From the NCBI GenBank assembly GCA_035630615.1, contig DASQKI010000022.1, forward strand, positions 1-64,000: 64,000 nt of DNA, given 5' to 3'. The stretch's first letter is position 1, and the number at the start of each line of letters is the position of its first letter. Both the position numbers and the translations under genes were made by a program. The stretch is from DATFRX01 sp035630615 (GTDB taxonomy: Bacteria > Actinomycetota > Actinomycetes > Propionibacteriales > Nocardioidaceae). Below are positions 25,811 through 33,215 of the stretch, piece after piece. Under the pieces are notes generated by a model. It did no database searches. It saw nothing but the letters and a program-made list of their open reading frames with translations, and was not told the origin of the DNA.

Positions 25811-27195
25811 CGTCGGCCCACCGCCTTGTCATACAGCCCGGTCAGCCTGTGACCGGGGTCGTACTGCTTCTTCACCTGCGTCAGTGTCACCCCGCCATAC
25901 AGCCGATCGAAAGTCTCCCGGTCGTAGTAGGCGTCGGAATAGAGCGACTTATGTCCATCATGGGCGGCAACGGCCGACTCGATCGCACGGTTGAGGTCAC
26001 CGTCCGTAGCGCCCGGGCGGATCGGCACGGCGCCCCAGAAGCCGACGTTGACGTACGTCCGGCCCGGCTCCAACGGATAGAGCGGCCACCCCAGATTGCG
26101 GCGCGAAGAAGTGACCTCGCGGAGGCGGAGGGGGCACAGCCACACGGGGCGCATGCCGACGTGCTCGTCGAACCAGCGCAGGAAGCTCGCCACCTGCTCG
26201 ACCGGGATCTCGACATCTTGCACAACCCGCTCGCGAGCCGGCAGCCCCCGAAGCCGATGCCATCGGGCCTGCGGTCCGAACCGGTTCTCGAGGCCGACGA
26301 TCCGGTGATAGACGTCGCTGCGCCGATAGCGGCGGGGCCACAGCCGCCGGATGACCGGGTGCTGCGCCCCGAATGTGCGCGAGCACCAGAACCAGTCGGT
26401 GTCCCAGCGCCAGAGGTAGTCGTAGGTCGTCAGCACATCGCGCTCGCGCTGCTGGATCGATCGGTAATAGATGTGCTCGCCGGTGTAGTCGCTCGCGCCG
26501 TCGACGTCGTCGGTCCAACGCCCCAGGGTGAGGTAGGCCTCGTCCGGCGCGAAGACGACGCCGTCGACGAATTCGACCGGCTGTCCGTCGTACGATCCGC
26601 GCTCAACGATCGTCGCGGTCCGCTTCGCCAAGGCGTCGAGACTGTGATAGCGCACGTGTCGCAGTGCCACGCCGCGTCGCACCGGCGCGAGCTCGATGCG
26701 GAGCCGCGTCGCGTAACCCAGCGAGCCGTAGGAGTTGGGGAACGCCGCGAACAGGTCGGCGTGCTCGCCATCGGGCGTCGCCGTCACGACGTCGCCGGCC
26801 CCGGTGAGGACGTCCATCTCGAGCACCGACTCGTGCGGGAGCCCGTCCCGGAACGACGTGGCCTCGATGCCGAGACCGGTCACGGCGCCGCCGAGGGTGA
26901 TGGTGCGTAGTTGCGGGACGACCAACGGCATCAGGCCGTACGGCAGGGTCGCGTCGACCAGGTCCTCGTAGGTGCACATGCCCTGCACGTCGGCGGTACG
27001 GGCGTCCGCGTCGACACAGATCACGCCGCGCAGGCCGGACACGTCGAGGCCCGGCCGATCGACCCGGCTCCGGGGCCGGAAGAGGTTGGAGGTCGGCTTG
27101 GCGAGCCGAATCGGCGCTCCGTCCGGGATCCGGCGATAGGAGTCGACGAGCCGTCGTACGGCGGCCTCGTGCGAAGTCAGAGCCTGCTCGGTCAT
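25807..27195 (-). CDS. tmsA: FAD-binding oxidoreductase, tmsA/bfaA-like
   Basis: A 462-residue flavoenzyme. The FAD-binding PCMH-type domain is at about residues 30-200, seen in SNLFRPRSRVDRPGLDVSG, GLMPLVVPQLRTITLGGAVT and GLGIEATSFRDGLPHESVLE. The C-terminal half (LWRWDTDWFWCSR, YPLEPGRTYVNVGFWG) matches the DHCR24-like oxidoreductases of mycobacteria and other actinomycetes. In the known pathway this enzyme uses NADPH to reduce the 10-methylene group made by TmsB, giving 10-methylstearate. ATG 27195 overlaps the aroQ stop (ATGA), and its stop overlaps the tmsB start. The assignment rests on family plus gene order; the enzyme looks intact while its partner is frameshifted. Confidence 0.82.
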   Translation of the reverse strand: MTEQALTSHEAAVRRLVDSYRRIPDGAPIRLAKPTSNLFRPRSRVDRPGLDVSGLRGVICVDADARTADVQGMCTYEDLVDATLPYGLMPLVVPQLRTITLGGAVTGLGIEATSFRDGLPHESVLEMDVLTGAGDVVTATPDGEHADLFAAFPNSYGSLGYATRLRIELAPVRRGVALRHVRYHSLDALAKRTATIVERGSYDGQPVEFVDGVVFAPDEAYLTLGRWTDDVDGASDYTGEHIYYRSIQQRERDVLTTYDYLWRWDTDWFWCSRTFGAQHPVIRRLWPRRYRRSDVYHRIVGLENRFGPQARWHRLRGLPARERVVQDVEIPVEQVASFLRWFDEHVGMRPVWLCPLRLREVTSSRRNLGWPLYPLEPGRTYVNVGFWGAVPIRPGATDGDLNRAIESAVAAHDGHKSLYSDAYYDRETFDRLYGGVTLTQVKKQYDPGHRLTGLYDKAVGRR

Positions 27196-27614
27196 CTCGA
27201 GAGCTTTCGGATCGCCGCCGCGTAGCCCTCGACGCCGAGGCCGATGACGACACCGCTCGCGAGGTCGGACAGGTACGAGTGGTGCCGGAACGCCTCGCGG
27301 GCGTAGACGTTGGAGATGTGGACCTCGATCCACGGCTCGGTCAGCAGCGCCGCCGCGTCCCGGATCGCGATCGACGTGTGGGTCCAGGCGCCGGCGTTGA
27401 TGACGACCCGAGCGCCGGCGTCGACCGCCTCGTGCAACCAACCGATCATGGTCGCTTCGTCGGCGGTCTGGCGTACGTCGACGTCAACGCCGCATTCGGT
27501 CGCGACGGAGTGGCAGAGCTTGTCGAGATCCGCGTAGGTCGTCGTGCCGTAGACGTCGGGCTCGCGGGTGCCGAGCCGATCGAGGTTAGGCCCGTTGAGG
27601 ACCAGGATCTCCAT
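27192..27614 (-). CDS. aroQ: 3-dehydroquinate dehydratase, type II
   Basis: A 140-residue enzyme of the shikimate pathway that dehydrates 3-dehydroquinate to 3-dehydroshikimate, normally as a dodecamer. LVLNGPNLDRLGTREPDVYG holds the catalytic Arg and Tyr region. INAGAWTHTS is the NPGAYTHTS motif with Ala for Pro and Trp for Tyr. EVHISN gives the catalytic His, and REAFRHHS the substrate-binding Arg. I start at ATG 27614, since TAGCGT at 27622-27627 would place a leaderless transcript there; starts at 27620 and 27623 are possible. Being first in an ATGA-coupled run with tmsA and tmsB is unusual. A catabolic (quinate) role cannot be excluded. Confidence 0.88.
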   Translation of the reverse strand: MEILVLNGPNLDRLGTREPDVYGTTTYADLDKLCHSVATECGVDVDVRQTADEATMIGWLHEAVDAGARVVINAGAWTHTSIAIRDAAALLTEPWIEVHISNVYAREAFRHHSYLSDLASGVVIGLGVEGYAAAIRKLSR

Positions 27615-27636
27615 GTGCATCACGCTATCTGTTTGC

Positions 27637-27978
27637 TCAGCCGTAACCGAGTTCGTGGAGCCGAGCGTCGTCGATGCCGAAGTGATGGGCGATCTCGTGC
27701 GCGACAGTGATCTCGACCTCCTCGATCACATGCTCCTCGGTGTCGCACATCCTCAGGATCGGTTTGCGATAGACGAAGATCCGGTCCGGCAGGGCACCGC
27801 CATAGCTCCAGCCGCGCTCGGTCTGGGGGATCCCGCTGTAGAGACCGAGCAGATGCGGATCGTCGCCCGGCGGGTCGTCCTCGACGAAGAGCACCACGTT
27901 GTCGAGGAGCGCGATCAGCTCCTCCGGTATCCGGGCGAAGGCCGCCTCGACCAGCTCCTCGAAACGCTCCGCCGACAT
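27637..27978 (-). CDS. Zincin-like metallopeptidase family protein (DUF1025 type)
   Basis: A 113-residue protein with AHEIAHHFGI (HExxH, zinc and catalytic Glu) near residue 95 and the usual family words FEELVEAAFARIPEEL, NVVLFVEDDPP and DRIFVYRKPI. Members are small cytoplasmic zinc proteins widespread in actinobacteria, with no well-established substrate. ATG 27978 is chosen; a GTG three codons upstream is possible. It precedes aroQ by 22 bases on the same strand and may be the first gene of that operon. Confidence 0.82.
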   Translation of the reverse strand: MSAERFEELVEAAFARIPEELIALLDNVVLFVEDDPPGDDPHLLGLYSGIPQTERGWSYGGALPDRIFVYRKPILRMCDTEEHVIEEVEITVAHEIAHHFGIDDARLHELGYG

Positions 27979-28094
27979 CGCGATCACCGGGCCATTGTGA
28001 CCGACAGCGCACGCCGTACCACCGGTTTGGCCCTCAACACCCGCACCCCCTATGCTGGGGCGGTCCCTGACGGTATCGCTCGCCTGCGACCCTC

Positions 28095-28167
28095 GCCCTC
28101 ATCGTCTAGAGGCCTAGGACGCCGCCCTTTCAAGGCGGTAGCACGGGTTCGAATCCCGTTGGGGGCA
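28095..28167 (+). tRNA. tRNA-Glu (TTC)
   Basis: The 73-base cloverleaf has acceptor GCCCTCA/TGGGGGC (one G-U), an anticodon stem CCGCC/GGCGG with loop CTTTCAA giving anticodon TTC, and a T arm ACGGG-TTCGAAT-CCCGT. The discriminator is A; CCA is not encoded. Confidence 0.95.
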
Positions 28168-28210
28168 CTCAGCCAGTGCGTGAGCTACGATTGTCCGCGC
28201 ATCTGGTCCT

Positions 28211-28287
28211 GGCCCCGTAGCGCAGTTGGTTAGCGCGCCGCCCTGTCACGGCGGAGGCCGCGGGTTCGAGTCCCGTCGGGGTCGCCA
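28211..28287 (+). tRNA. tRNA-Asp (GTC)
   Basis: Acceptor GGCCCCG pairs with CGGGGTC. The anticodon stem CCGCC/GGCGG carries loop CTGTCAC, anticodon GTC, and the T loop is TTCGAGT. The discriminator is G, followed by an encoded CCA at 28285-28287. It lies 43 bases after tRNA-Glu and is probably co-transcribed. Confidence 0.95.
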
Positions 28288-28301
28288 CACGGTCAAGGAC
28301 G

Positions 28302-28333
28302 AAGCCGTCTCGCGAGGATCGCGAGGCGGCTTT
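28302..28333. terminator. Bidirectional terminator between tRNA-Asp and the regulator gene
   Basis: AAGCCG-T-CTCGCGA pairs with TCGCGAG-G-CGGCTT around a GGA loop (13-14 pairs with one G-T). A run of T follows on the plus strand and of A on the other, so it can end both the tRNA transcript and the convergent regulator transcript. Confidence 0.8.
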
Positions 28334-29009
28334 AGCTGTTGTGGAGCAGCTTCATCGCCAGCACGGCCGCCTGCGCACGCCGCTGCACGTCGAGCTTGGT
28401 GAACACCCGCGAGACGTACGTCTTCACCGTGGTCTCGGTGAGGACGAGCCGGTCGGCCATCTGGCGGTTGGTCAGACCCTCGGCGATCAGCGTCAAGATC
28501 TCACGTTCACGCGCCGACAGGGCCTTGAGCTCGGCCGGTACGGACGGATGATCGCGGCGGCGAACCCGCTCGAGCACGCGGGCGGTCATCAGCGGATCGA
28601 GCAACGACTGTCCCGCGGCGACCCGCTGCACCGAATCGACGAGGTCGATGCCGCGGACGTCCTTGATGACGTAGCCGGCCGCCCCCGCGAGGATCGCGGT
28701 CAGCAGCGCGCTGTCGTCGTCGTACGAGGTCAGGATCAAGGCCCGAATGTTCGGGTCGACCGCTCGGACGTCGCGACAGACGTCGATGCCGCTGCCGTCG
28801 GGCAACCGCGCGTCGAGCACCGCCACATCGGGCCGAAGCTCGAGGATCAGCTCGCGTCCTTCGCGGGCCGTCGCCGCCTCCCCGACGACCTCGATGCCGG
28901 AGGCTCCCAGGAGGATGTCGCGGATGCCTCGCCTGACCAGCTCATGGTCGTCAAGAAGGAACGCCCGGACCTTCGTCGCTGGGCCTTGCTCTACCAATTC
29001 GGATGACAC
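28332..29009 (-). CDS. NarL-family response regulator, DevR/DosR-like
   Basis: A 225-residue regulator. FLLDDHELVRRGI has the acidic residues, DVAVLDARLPDGSGI the phospho-Asp, LILTSYDDD the switch Thr and GYVIKDVRG the Lys. LSAREREILTLIAEGLTNRQ and LTETTVKTYVSRVF form the LuxR-type HTH. The linker AAGQSLLDPLMTARVLERVR is characteristic of DevR-like proteins. No histidine kinase is adjacent, so it is an orphan here. In mycobacteria DevR controls dormancy and hypoxia genes; whether that holds here is unknown. GTG 29009 has GGGGA upstream. Confidence 0.87.
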   Translation of the reverse strand: MSSELVEQGPATKVRAFLLDDHELVRRGIRDILLGASGIEVVGEAATAREGRELILELRPDVAVLDARLPDGSGIDVCRDVRAVDPNIRALILTSYDDDSALLTAILAGAAGYVIKDVRGIDLVDSVQRVAAGQSLLDPLMTARVLERVRRRDHPSVPAELKALSAREREILTLIAEGLTNRQMADRLVLTETTVKTYVSRVFTKLDVQRRAQAAVLAMKLLHNS

Positions 29010-29196
29010 GGCGAATCCGACTCCCCTGCGGAACAATGCGTCGCCGGCCACGCGCCCCCCGGGCCCTCGCCGTCCGCATCGGCGCGCTGACAAGCCGTTC
29101 AGTGCGCCTAACGACGCGGACGTGACGGCGTTACGCCGGTGGGTGACGTATCACCGCAATTGGGACTCGCGCGCTCGCGGGTCGCTACAACCTGTC

Positions 29197-29772
29197 TCAT
29201 CGGCCCCGACCATCGCGGGTGATTCCCGGCGGGGGGCTGCGCAACGTGGAGTAGCGAAGGCGCGCTGACGCCGCGCCTAGCGTCGCCAGCTCTCCGGGAG
29301 TACGAGCACCCAACGGCGGTCGTCGGCGTCGGGCGATCCGGCGCCAGACAAGAGCAGCGACGACAACGGCGACGGCGGCGAGGACCACGATCATCCAAGC
29401 CGGCACACCACCGTCGCTCGGTGGTAGCGGAGGCCGCTCCGACCCATCACCCAGCGTCGGTCCCGTCCCGTTGCCACCTTCGGGGGTCTTGATTTCACCC
29501 TCGTCGGACGGCATCACCAGGACCAGCGCCGTCAGGGCGACGAGCACGACGGCACCCACGAGCAACCGGCGCCACGGCCATCCGTCACGTTCCTTGACGA
29601 GGAGCGTGGCCACGACGAATCCGGCGACCCCTACGCCGCCACCCGCGACGATGGCGGCCGCGTGAGAGATCTCGACGCCTGGGTCACCGAGCGCTACGAC
29701 GGCGTAGCCAGTGAGGGCGACGACCAGCGCGGGCACACCGAACCGGCGTACGCTGCTGTCCACCCCAGGCAT
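29197..29772 (-). CDS. Hypothetical four-TM membrane protein
   Basis: A 191-residue protein not assignable to a named family. It has hydrophobic segments at about residues 13-28 (VPALVVALTGYAVVAL), 38-58, 69-86 (LLVGAVVLVALTALVLV) and 124-144 (WMIVVLAAVAVVVAALVW). A flexible Gly/Pro/Glu-rich loop (about 88-120) lies between TM3 and TM4, and a basic cytoplasmic tail begins WRRIARRRRPPLGART. This layout suggests a small envelope protein with one extracytoplasmic linker. ATG 29772 is 56 bases before the tRNA-Phe gene on the other strand. Confidence 0.65.
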   Translation of the reverse strand: MPGVDSSVRRFGVPALVVALTGYAVVALGDPGVEISHAAAIVAGGGVGVAGFVVATLLVKERDGWPWRRLLVGAVVLVALTALVLVMPSDEGEIKTPEGGNGTGPTLGDGSERPPLPPSDGGVPAWMIVVLAAVAVVVAALVWRRIARRRRPPLGARTPGELATLGAASARLRYSTLRSPPPGITRDGRGR

Positions 29773-29827
29773 CGAATCCCCAACCAGCCGACCTGTGTTC
29801 GCCCTACGATAAGGTAGCCGGGCGCTC

Positions 29828-29901
29828 GGGCAGGTAGCTCAGTTGGTACGAGCGTCCGCCTGAAAAGCGGAAGGTCGGCGGTTCGATCCCGCCCCTGCCC
29901 A
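29828..29901 (+). tRNA. tRNA-Phe (GAA)
   Basis: Acceptor GGGCAGG pairs exactly with CCTGCCC. The anticodon stem TCCGC/GCGGA encloses CTGAAAA, anticodon GAA, and the T arm is GGCGG-TTCGATC-CCGCC with discriminator A. CCA is not encoded. The sulfotransferase-like gene follows 32 bases later. Confidence 0.95.
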
Positions 29902-29933
29902 CGAGGCCCGAAAGAGTTGAGGAGCCTGCCATC

Positions 29934-31052
29934 GTGAACGACGCGACGGGGGCGACTGTCTTCTTGCACATCGGTGCACCGAAGACCGGTACGACCTACC
30001 TGCAGAGCGTCATGCGCAAAAATCGCAAGACGCTGAGTTCCGACGGTCTGCTCTACCCCGGCAAACGCAACGCCCACTTCCTGGCTTCGATGGACCTGCG
30101 CGACTCCGGCTTCGCCGGTTACCGCGATCCGGCCGCCAACGGCGCCTGGAAGGCCGTCGTCCGCCAGGTCAAGAAGTGGCGCGGCAACACGATCGTCCTT
30201 TCCCATGAGACGTTTTCCCGCGCGCATCGCAACGACGTCGAGCGCGCCGTCGAGTCGCTCGCACCGGCCGAGGTGCATATCATCTACGGGACCCGGAACC
30301 TCACCCGCCAGATCCCGGCGGTGTGGCAGGAGCGAGTCAAGAATCGCGACACGCTGTCCTACAGCGACTTCCTCGCCGCGGTCCAGAGCCCGGAGGCTGG
30401 CGAGACGGTCCACAACCGATTTTGGCGGGCCCACGGTCCGGTCAACGTCCTCGACCGGTGGGGTGCGGTCATCCCGCCGGAGCGCATCCATGTCATGACG
30501 GTGCCGCAGTCGTCATCCGATCCGGACGCCTTGTGGAACCGGTTCGCGCGGATCTTCGGGCTCGACCCGTACAAGTACGACCGCGAGATCACTCGCAGCA
30601 ACGCGTCACTGGGCGTACTCGAGGCCGAGTTCGTCCGCCGGCTCAACCTCATCATCCCCGACTCGATCGACTGGCCGACCTACTCCAACCTGGTCAAGCG
30701 CCAGCTCGCCGAGGCTCGACTGGCTCGACGAACCGACGTCGATCGGATCACCACGCCGCCCTCGGATTACGAATGGATGGAGCAGCGTTCGGATCAGTGC
30801 ATCCGCATCCTGAAGCGGCGCGGCTACGACGTGGTCGGCGACCTCGACGAGCTGCGAGTCGGCCCACCTCCGGCGCAGACCGGCCCACAGCCCGACGACG
30901 TCACTGATGCGGCGGTACTCGATATGGGGCTGTCGACCATGATCGAGCTACTCGCCGAGTGGAGCGCAGAAAAACCCCACCGTTTGGTCCCTCTAGAAGA
31001 TTCGGCCCCTGAATCCCTCGGAAAGTTGCGTCGGCTGCTGCGGCGTAGCTAG
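29934..31052 (+). CDS. Sulfotransferase-like P-loop protein
   Basis: A 372-residue cytoplasmic protein. FLHIGAPKTGTTYLQSVM near the start is the 5'-phosphosulfate-binding loop of PAPS sulfotransferases (PKTGTT). IVLSHETFSRAHRND and the TRNLTRQIPAVWQERVK region fit the 3'-phosphate-binding segment, with its conserved Arg and Ser. The rest is helical, with a Pro-rich linker (GPPPAQTGPQP) before a C-terminal helix pair. The start GTG 29934 has GAGGAG upstream. It sits directly behind tRNA-Phe, a frequent insertion point, so it may have arrived by transfer. The acceptor (lipid, sugar or peptide) is unknown. Confidence 0.8.
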   Translation: MNDATGATVFLHIGAPKTGTTYLQSVMRKNRKTLSSDGLLYPGKRNAHFLASMDLRDSGFAGYRDPAANGAWKAVVRQVKKWRGNTIVLSHETFSRAHRNDVERAVESLAPAEVHIIYGTRNLTRQIPAVWQERVKNRDTLSYSDFLAAVQSPEAGETVHNRFWRAHGPVNVLDRWGAVIPPERIHVMTVPQSSSDPDALWNRFARIFGLDPYKYDREITRSNASLGVLEAEFVRRLNLIIPDSIDWPTYSNLVKRQLAEARLARRTDVDRITTPPSDYEWMEQRSDQCIRILKRRGYDVVGDLDELRVGPPPAQTGPQPDDVTDAAVLDMGLSTMIELLAEWSAEKPHRLVPLEDSAPESLGKLRRLLRRS

Positions 31053-31056
31053 GCGA

Positions 31057-31074
31057 CTAGGGCCCGAGCCCTAG
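31057..31074. terminator. Hairpin between sulfotransferase-like gene and bldC
   Basis: CTAGGGC-CCGA-GCCCTAG is a perfect 7-bp stem with a tetraloop, in the 35-base gap between convergent stops. It can terminate both transcripts. Confidence 0.7.
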
Positions 31075-31087
31075 CCCGTCCCTCCCG

Positions 31088-31303
31088 TTACTTCTTCTCG
31101 GTTGTGCGCTGGCGGGGCAATCCACCCGACAGCAAAGCTCGGACTTCGGACTCCCGGTAGCGACGGTGTCCGCCAAGCGTGCGAATCGAGCTCAGCTTGC
31201 CCGCCTTCGCCCATCGCGTGACCGTCTTCGGGTCCACGCGGAACAACGCGGCAACCTCTGCGGGGGTCAACAGCGCTTCCGACTCCGTGGGCCGTGTGTT
31301 CAT
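31088..31303 (-). CDS. bldC: Developmental regulator BldC (MerR-like DNA-binding domain)
   Basis: A 71-residue protein almost identical in its core to Streptomyces BldC: LLTPAEVAALFRVDPKTVTR and WAKAGKLSSIRTLGGHRRYR cover the whole winged helix-turn-helix. Unlike true MerR proteins it has no dimerisation helix. BldC binds direct repeats cooperatively and controls the timing of development in streptomycetes, and it is retained in many non-sporulating actinobacteria. ATG 31303 follows AAGAGGAG. The neighbours (vdh, a DUF3073 gene, purM, purF) are the same as in Streptomyces. Confidence 0.93.
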   Translation of the reverse strand: MNTRPTESEALLTPAEVAALFRVDPKTVTRWAKAGKLSSIRTLGGHRRYRESEVRALLSGGLPRQRTTEKK

Positions 31304-31499
31304 GATGCTCCTCTTAATTCCCGACCAATGGGACATGGCCGTATGAGGCGAATGTAGCGCGTGAGAGGTCCCCGAAACGGAGATTCCGCAACTTCTTGTC
31401 ACGATCTCATATCTAGCGTTCGATTTCGCCACAGACAGTCGCCCCCCCACCACAATCCGTACCTGAAACCCCGCTGGTAACGCCCTCGGCGACGTGGAA

Positions 31500-31603
31500 G
31501 CCGAGGAGCCGCTGTGTCTCACGCCGTGCGTGGATGGGCCTGGCTGCCGAGTGAGGAACGAGCGAGGCTGGTTGTACTGCGTGAGACACAGCGGCTCCTC
31601 GGC
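31500..31603. repeat. 25-bp perfect inverted repeat upstream of vdh (MITE-like)
   Basis: The arms at 31500-31524 and 31579-31603 are exact reverse complements, beginning GCCGAGGAGCCGCTGTG. A 54-base interior contains GAGTGAGGAACGAGCGAGGC. The element lies in the 381-base gap between divergent bldC and vdh, ending 82 bases before the vdh start. The rest of the gap shows only the bldC leader and promoter region. It may be a miniature mobile element or a strong RNA hairpin in the vdh leader. Confidence 0.75.
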
Positions 31604-31684
31604 GGCGGGTCACCTCGAGCGACACTAGGCTGGGTTTCGAACGCCCGCACCACCCCGTCGGGCCGACGAGGAAGGGTCACTACC

Positions 31685-32776
31685 GTGACCGACCACACCG
31701 CAGGAGGCGTATTCGGCCGAGGCACCGGCCACGAGCAGGTCGTCTATTGCACCGACGAGGCCTCAGGACTCCGCGCCATCATCGCGATCTACTCGACCGC
31801 CCTCGGGCCTTCGCTCGGCGGCACCCGCTTCTACCCGTACGCGACCGAGGACGAGGCCCTCGTCGATGTCTTGAACCTCTCCAAAGGCATGGCCTACAAG
31901 GCCGCGCTGGCCGGCCTGGACCTTGGCGGCGGCAAGGCCGTCATCATCGGCGATCCGCGGCACGACAAGTCGGAGGCTCTGCTGCGGGCCTACGGCCGCT
32001 TCGTCCAGTCCCTCGGCGGTCGCTACCTCACCGCCTGCGACGTCGGGACCTACTCCGAGGACATGGACGTCGTCGCGAAAGAATGCGACTTCGTGACCGG
32101 TCGTACCGTCGCGCACGGCGGGGCCGGCGACTCATCGGTGTTGACCGCGTACGGCGTCTTCCAGGGCATGCGGGCGGCGGCCGAGCATGTCTGGGGCGAG
32201 CCGACCGTCCAGGGCCGCTACGTCGGCGTCGCCGGGGTCGGCAAGGTCGGCCGCCATCTGGTTCGCCACCTGCTCGACGACGGCGTCCGGGTCGTCGTCA
32301 CCGATGTCAACGCCGGCGCGGTCGCCGACATCACGGCACGCCATCCCGAGGTCGAGATAGCCGACGACGCCGCTGCGTTGGTCCGGCGCCCGCTCGACAT
32401 CTACGCCCCGTGCGCACTCGGCGGCGCCCTCGACGACGAGGTCACCGAGGTCCTCCATGCCCGGGTGGTCTGCGGCGGCGCAAACAACCAGCTCGCCCAC
32501 GACGGCATCGAGAAGAAGCTGGCCGACCGCGGCGTCGTCTATGCCCCGGACTACTGTGTCAACTCCGGCGGGCTGATCCAGGTGGCCGACGAGCTCGAGG
32601 GCTTCTCGTTCGACCGGGCGAAGGCCAATGCCGAGAAGATCTACGACGTCACGCGTGAGGTGCTCGCCCAGGCGGCGCGCGACGGCATCCCGCCGTCGGT
32701 GGCGGCGGACCGGTGGGCAGAGCGGCGCATGACCGAAGTCGGGCGGTTGCGCTCGGTCTGGATGCCGAGACGCTGA
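31685..32776 (+). CDS. vdh: Valine/leucine dehydrogenase (Glu/Leu/Phe/Val dehydrogenase family)
   Basis: A 363-residue NAD-dependent enzyme that oxidatively deaminates branched-chain amino acids to 2-oxo acids. GLRAIIAIYSTALGPSLGGT and MAYKAALAGLDLGGGKAVII contain the substrate Lys pair and the Gly-rich segment. DVGTYSEDMD supplies the catalytic Asp region, VGVAGVGKVGRHLVRHLL is the NAD loop and CGGANNQLA is the usual late motif. GTG 31685 is preceded by GGAAGG. Position next to bldC matches streptomycete vdh, which feeds branched-chain precursors to fatty acids and polyketides. Leucine versus valine preference cannot be read off. Confidence 0.9.
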   Translation: MTDHTAGGVFGRGTGHEQVVYCTDEASGLRAIIAIYSTALGPSLGGTRFYPYATEDEALVDVLNLSKGMAYKAALAGLDLGGGKAVIIGDPRHDKSEALLRAYGRFVQSLGGRYLTACDVGTYSEDMDVVAKECDFVTGRTVAHGGAGDSSVLTAYGVFQGMRAAAEHVWGEPTVQGRYVGVAGVGKVGRHLVRHLLDDGVRVVVTDVNAGAVADITARHPEVEIADDAAALVRRPLDIYAPCALGGALDDEVTEVLHARVVCGGANNQLAHDGIEKKLADRGVVYAPDYCVNSGGLIQVADELEGFSFDRAKANAEKIYDVTREVLAQAARDGIPPSVAADRWAERRMTEVGRLRSVWMPRR

Positions 32777-32797
32777 TCCCTCCGCAGGCGGATTCCG

Positions 32798-33004
32798 CTA
32801 GCGGGCCGGCGACTCGGAGTCGTCGAAGTCGGAGTAGCGCGCGACGAGGTCCTCGTCGGCGTCGTCGCGCTCGCTCGACGCCGTCGAACCGTTGTCCTCG
32901 CCGTGCAGCTCACGCTGCAATTCGTCGAAGTCCGTGTCGAACGTGCGGTACTTCAACTCGCGAGCGACCTTCGTCTGCTTAGCCTTCGCTCGGCCGCGGC
33001 CCAT
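32798..33004 (-). CDS. DUF3073 protein
   Basis: A 68-residue acidic/basic split protein. MGRGRAKAKQTKVARELKYR is the highly conserved DUF3073 N-terminus, followed by FDELQRELHG and a long acidic, Ser-rich tail (SSERDDADEDLVARYSDFDD). It is predicted to be a small cytoplasmic protein, possibly nucleic-acid binding through the basic end. The function is unknown, but the gene is conserved beside purM across actinomycetes. ATG 33004 has GAGGGGG upstream. Confidence 0.9.
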   Translation of the reverse strand: MGRGRAKAKQTKVARELKYRTFDTDFDELQRELHGEDNGSTASSERDDADEDLVARYSDFDDSESPAR

Positions 33005-33215
33005 GGGGACGACCCCCTCGCACAGGTTGAACCGGGTGGTCCGTGACGGACCCCCGGTCATGTCAGTCACTTTGTCGTGGGCTTAACGGTACCTGGCCCA
33101 CGGTGAGAAACGCACACCGATACCCGAGATTTTCGCTCCGCGCGTACGGATCATGTGGGGACTGTGCCCCTGTCGCCACGATCTGTCGCGGTCGCCGCTC
33201 TAGTACGCCAGGCCG

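Noticed and set aside
31514..31684. An extended N-terminus for the vdh product
   Set aside because: The extra 57 codons are the loop and right arm of the 25-bp inverted repeat; GTG 31685 gives the normal dehydrogenase start.
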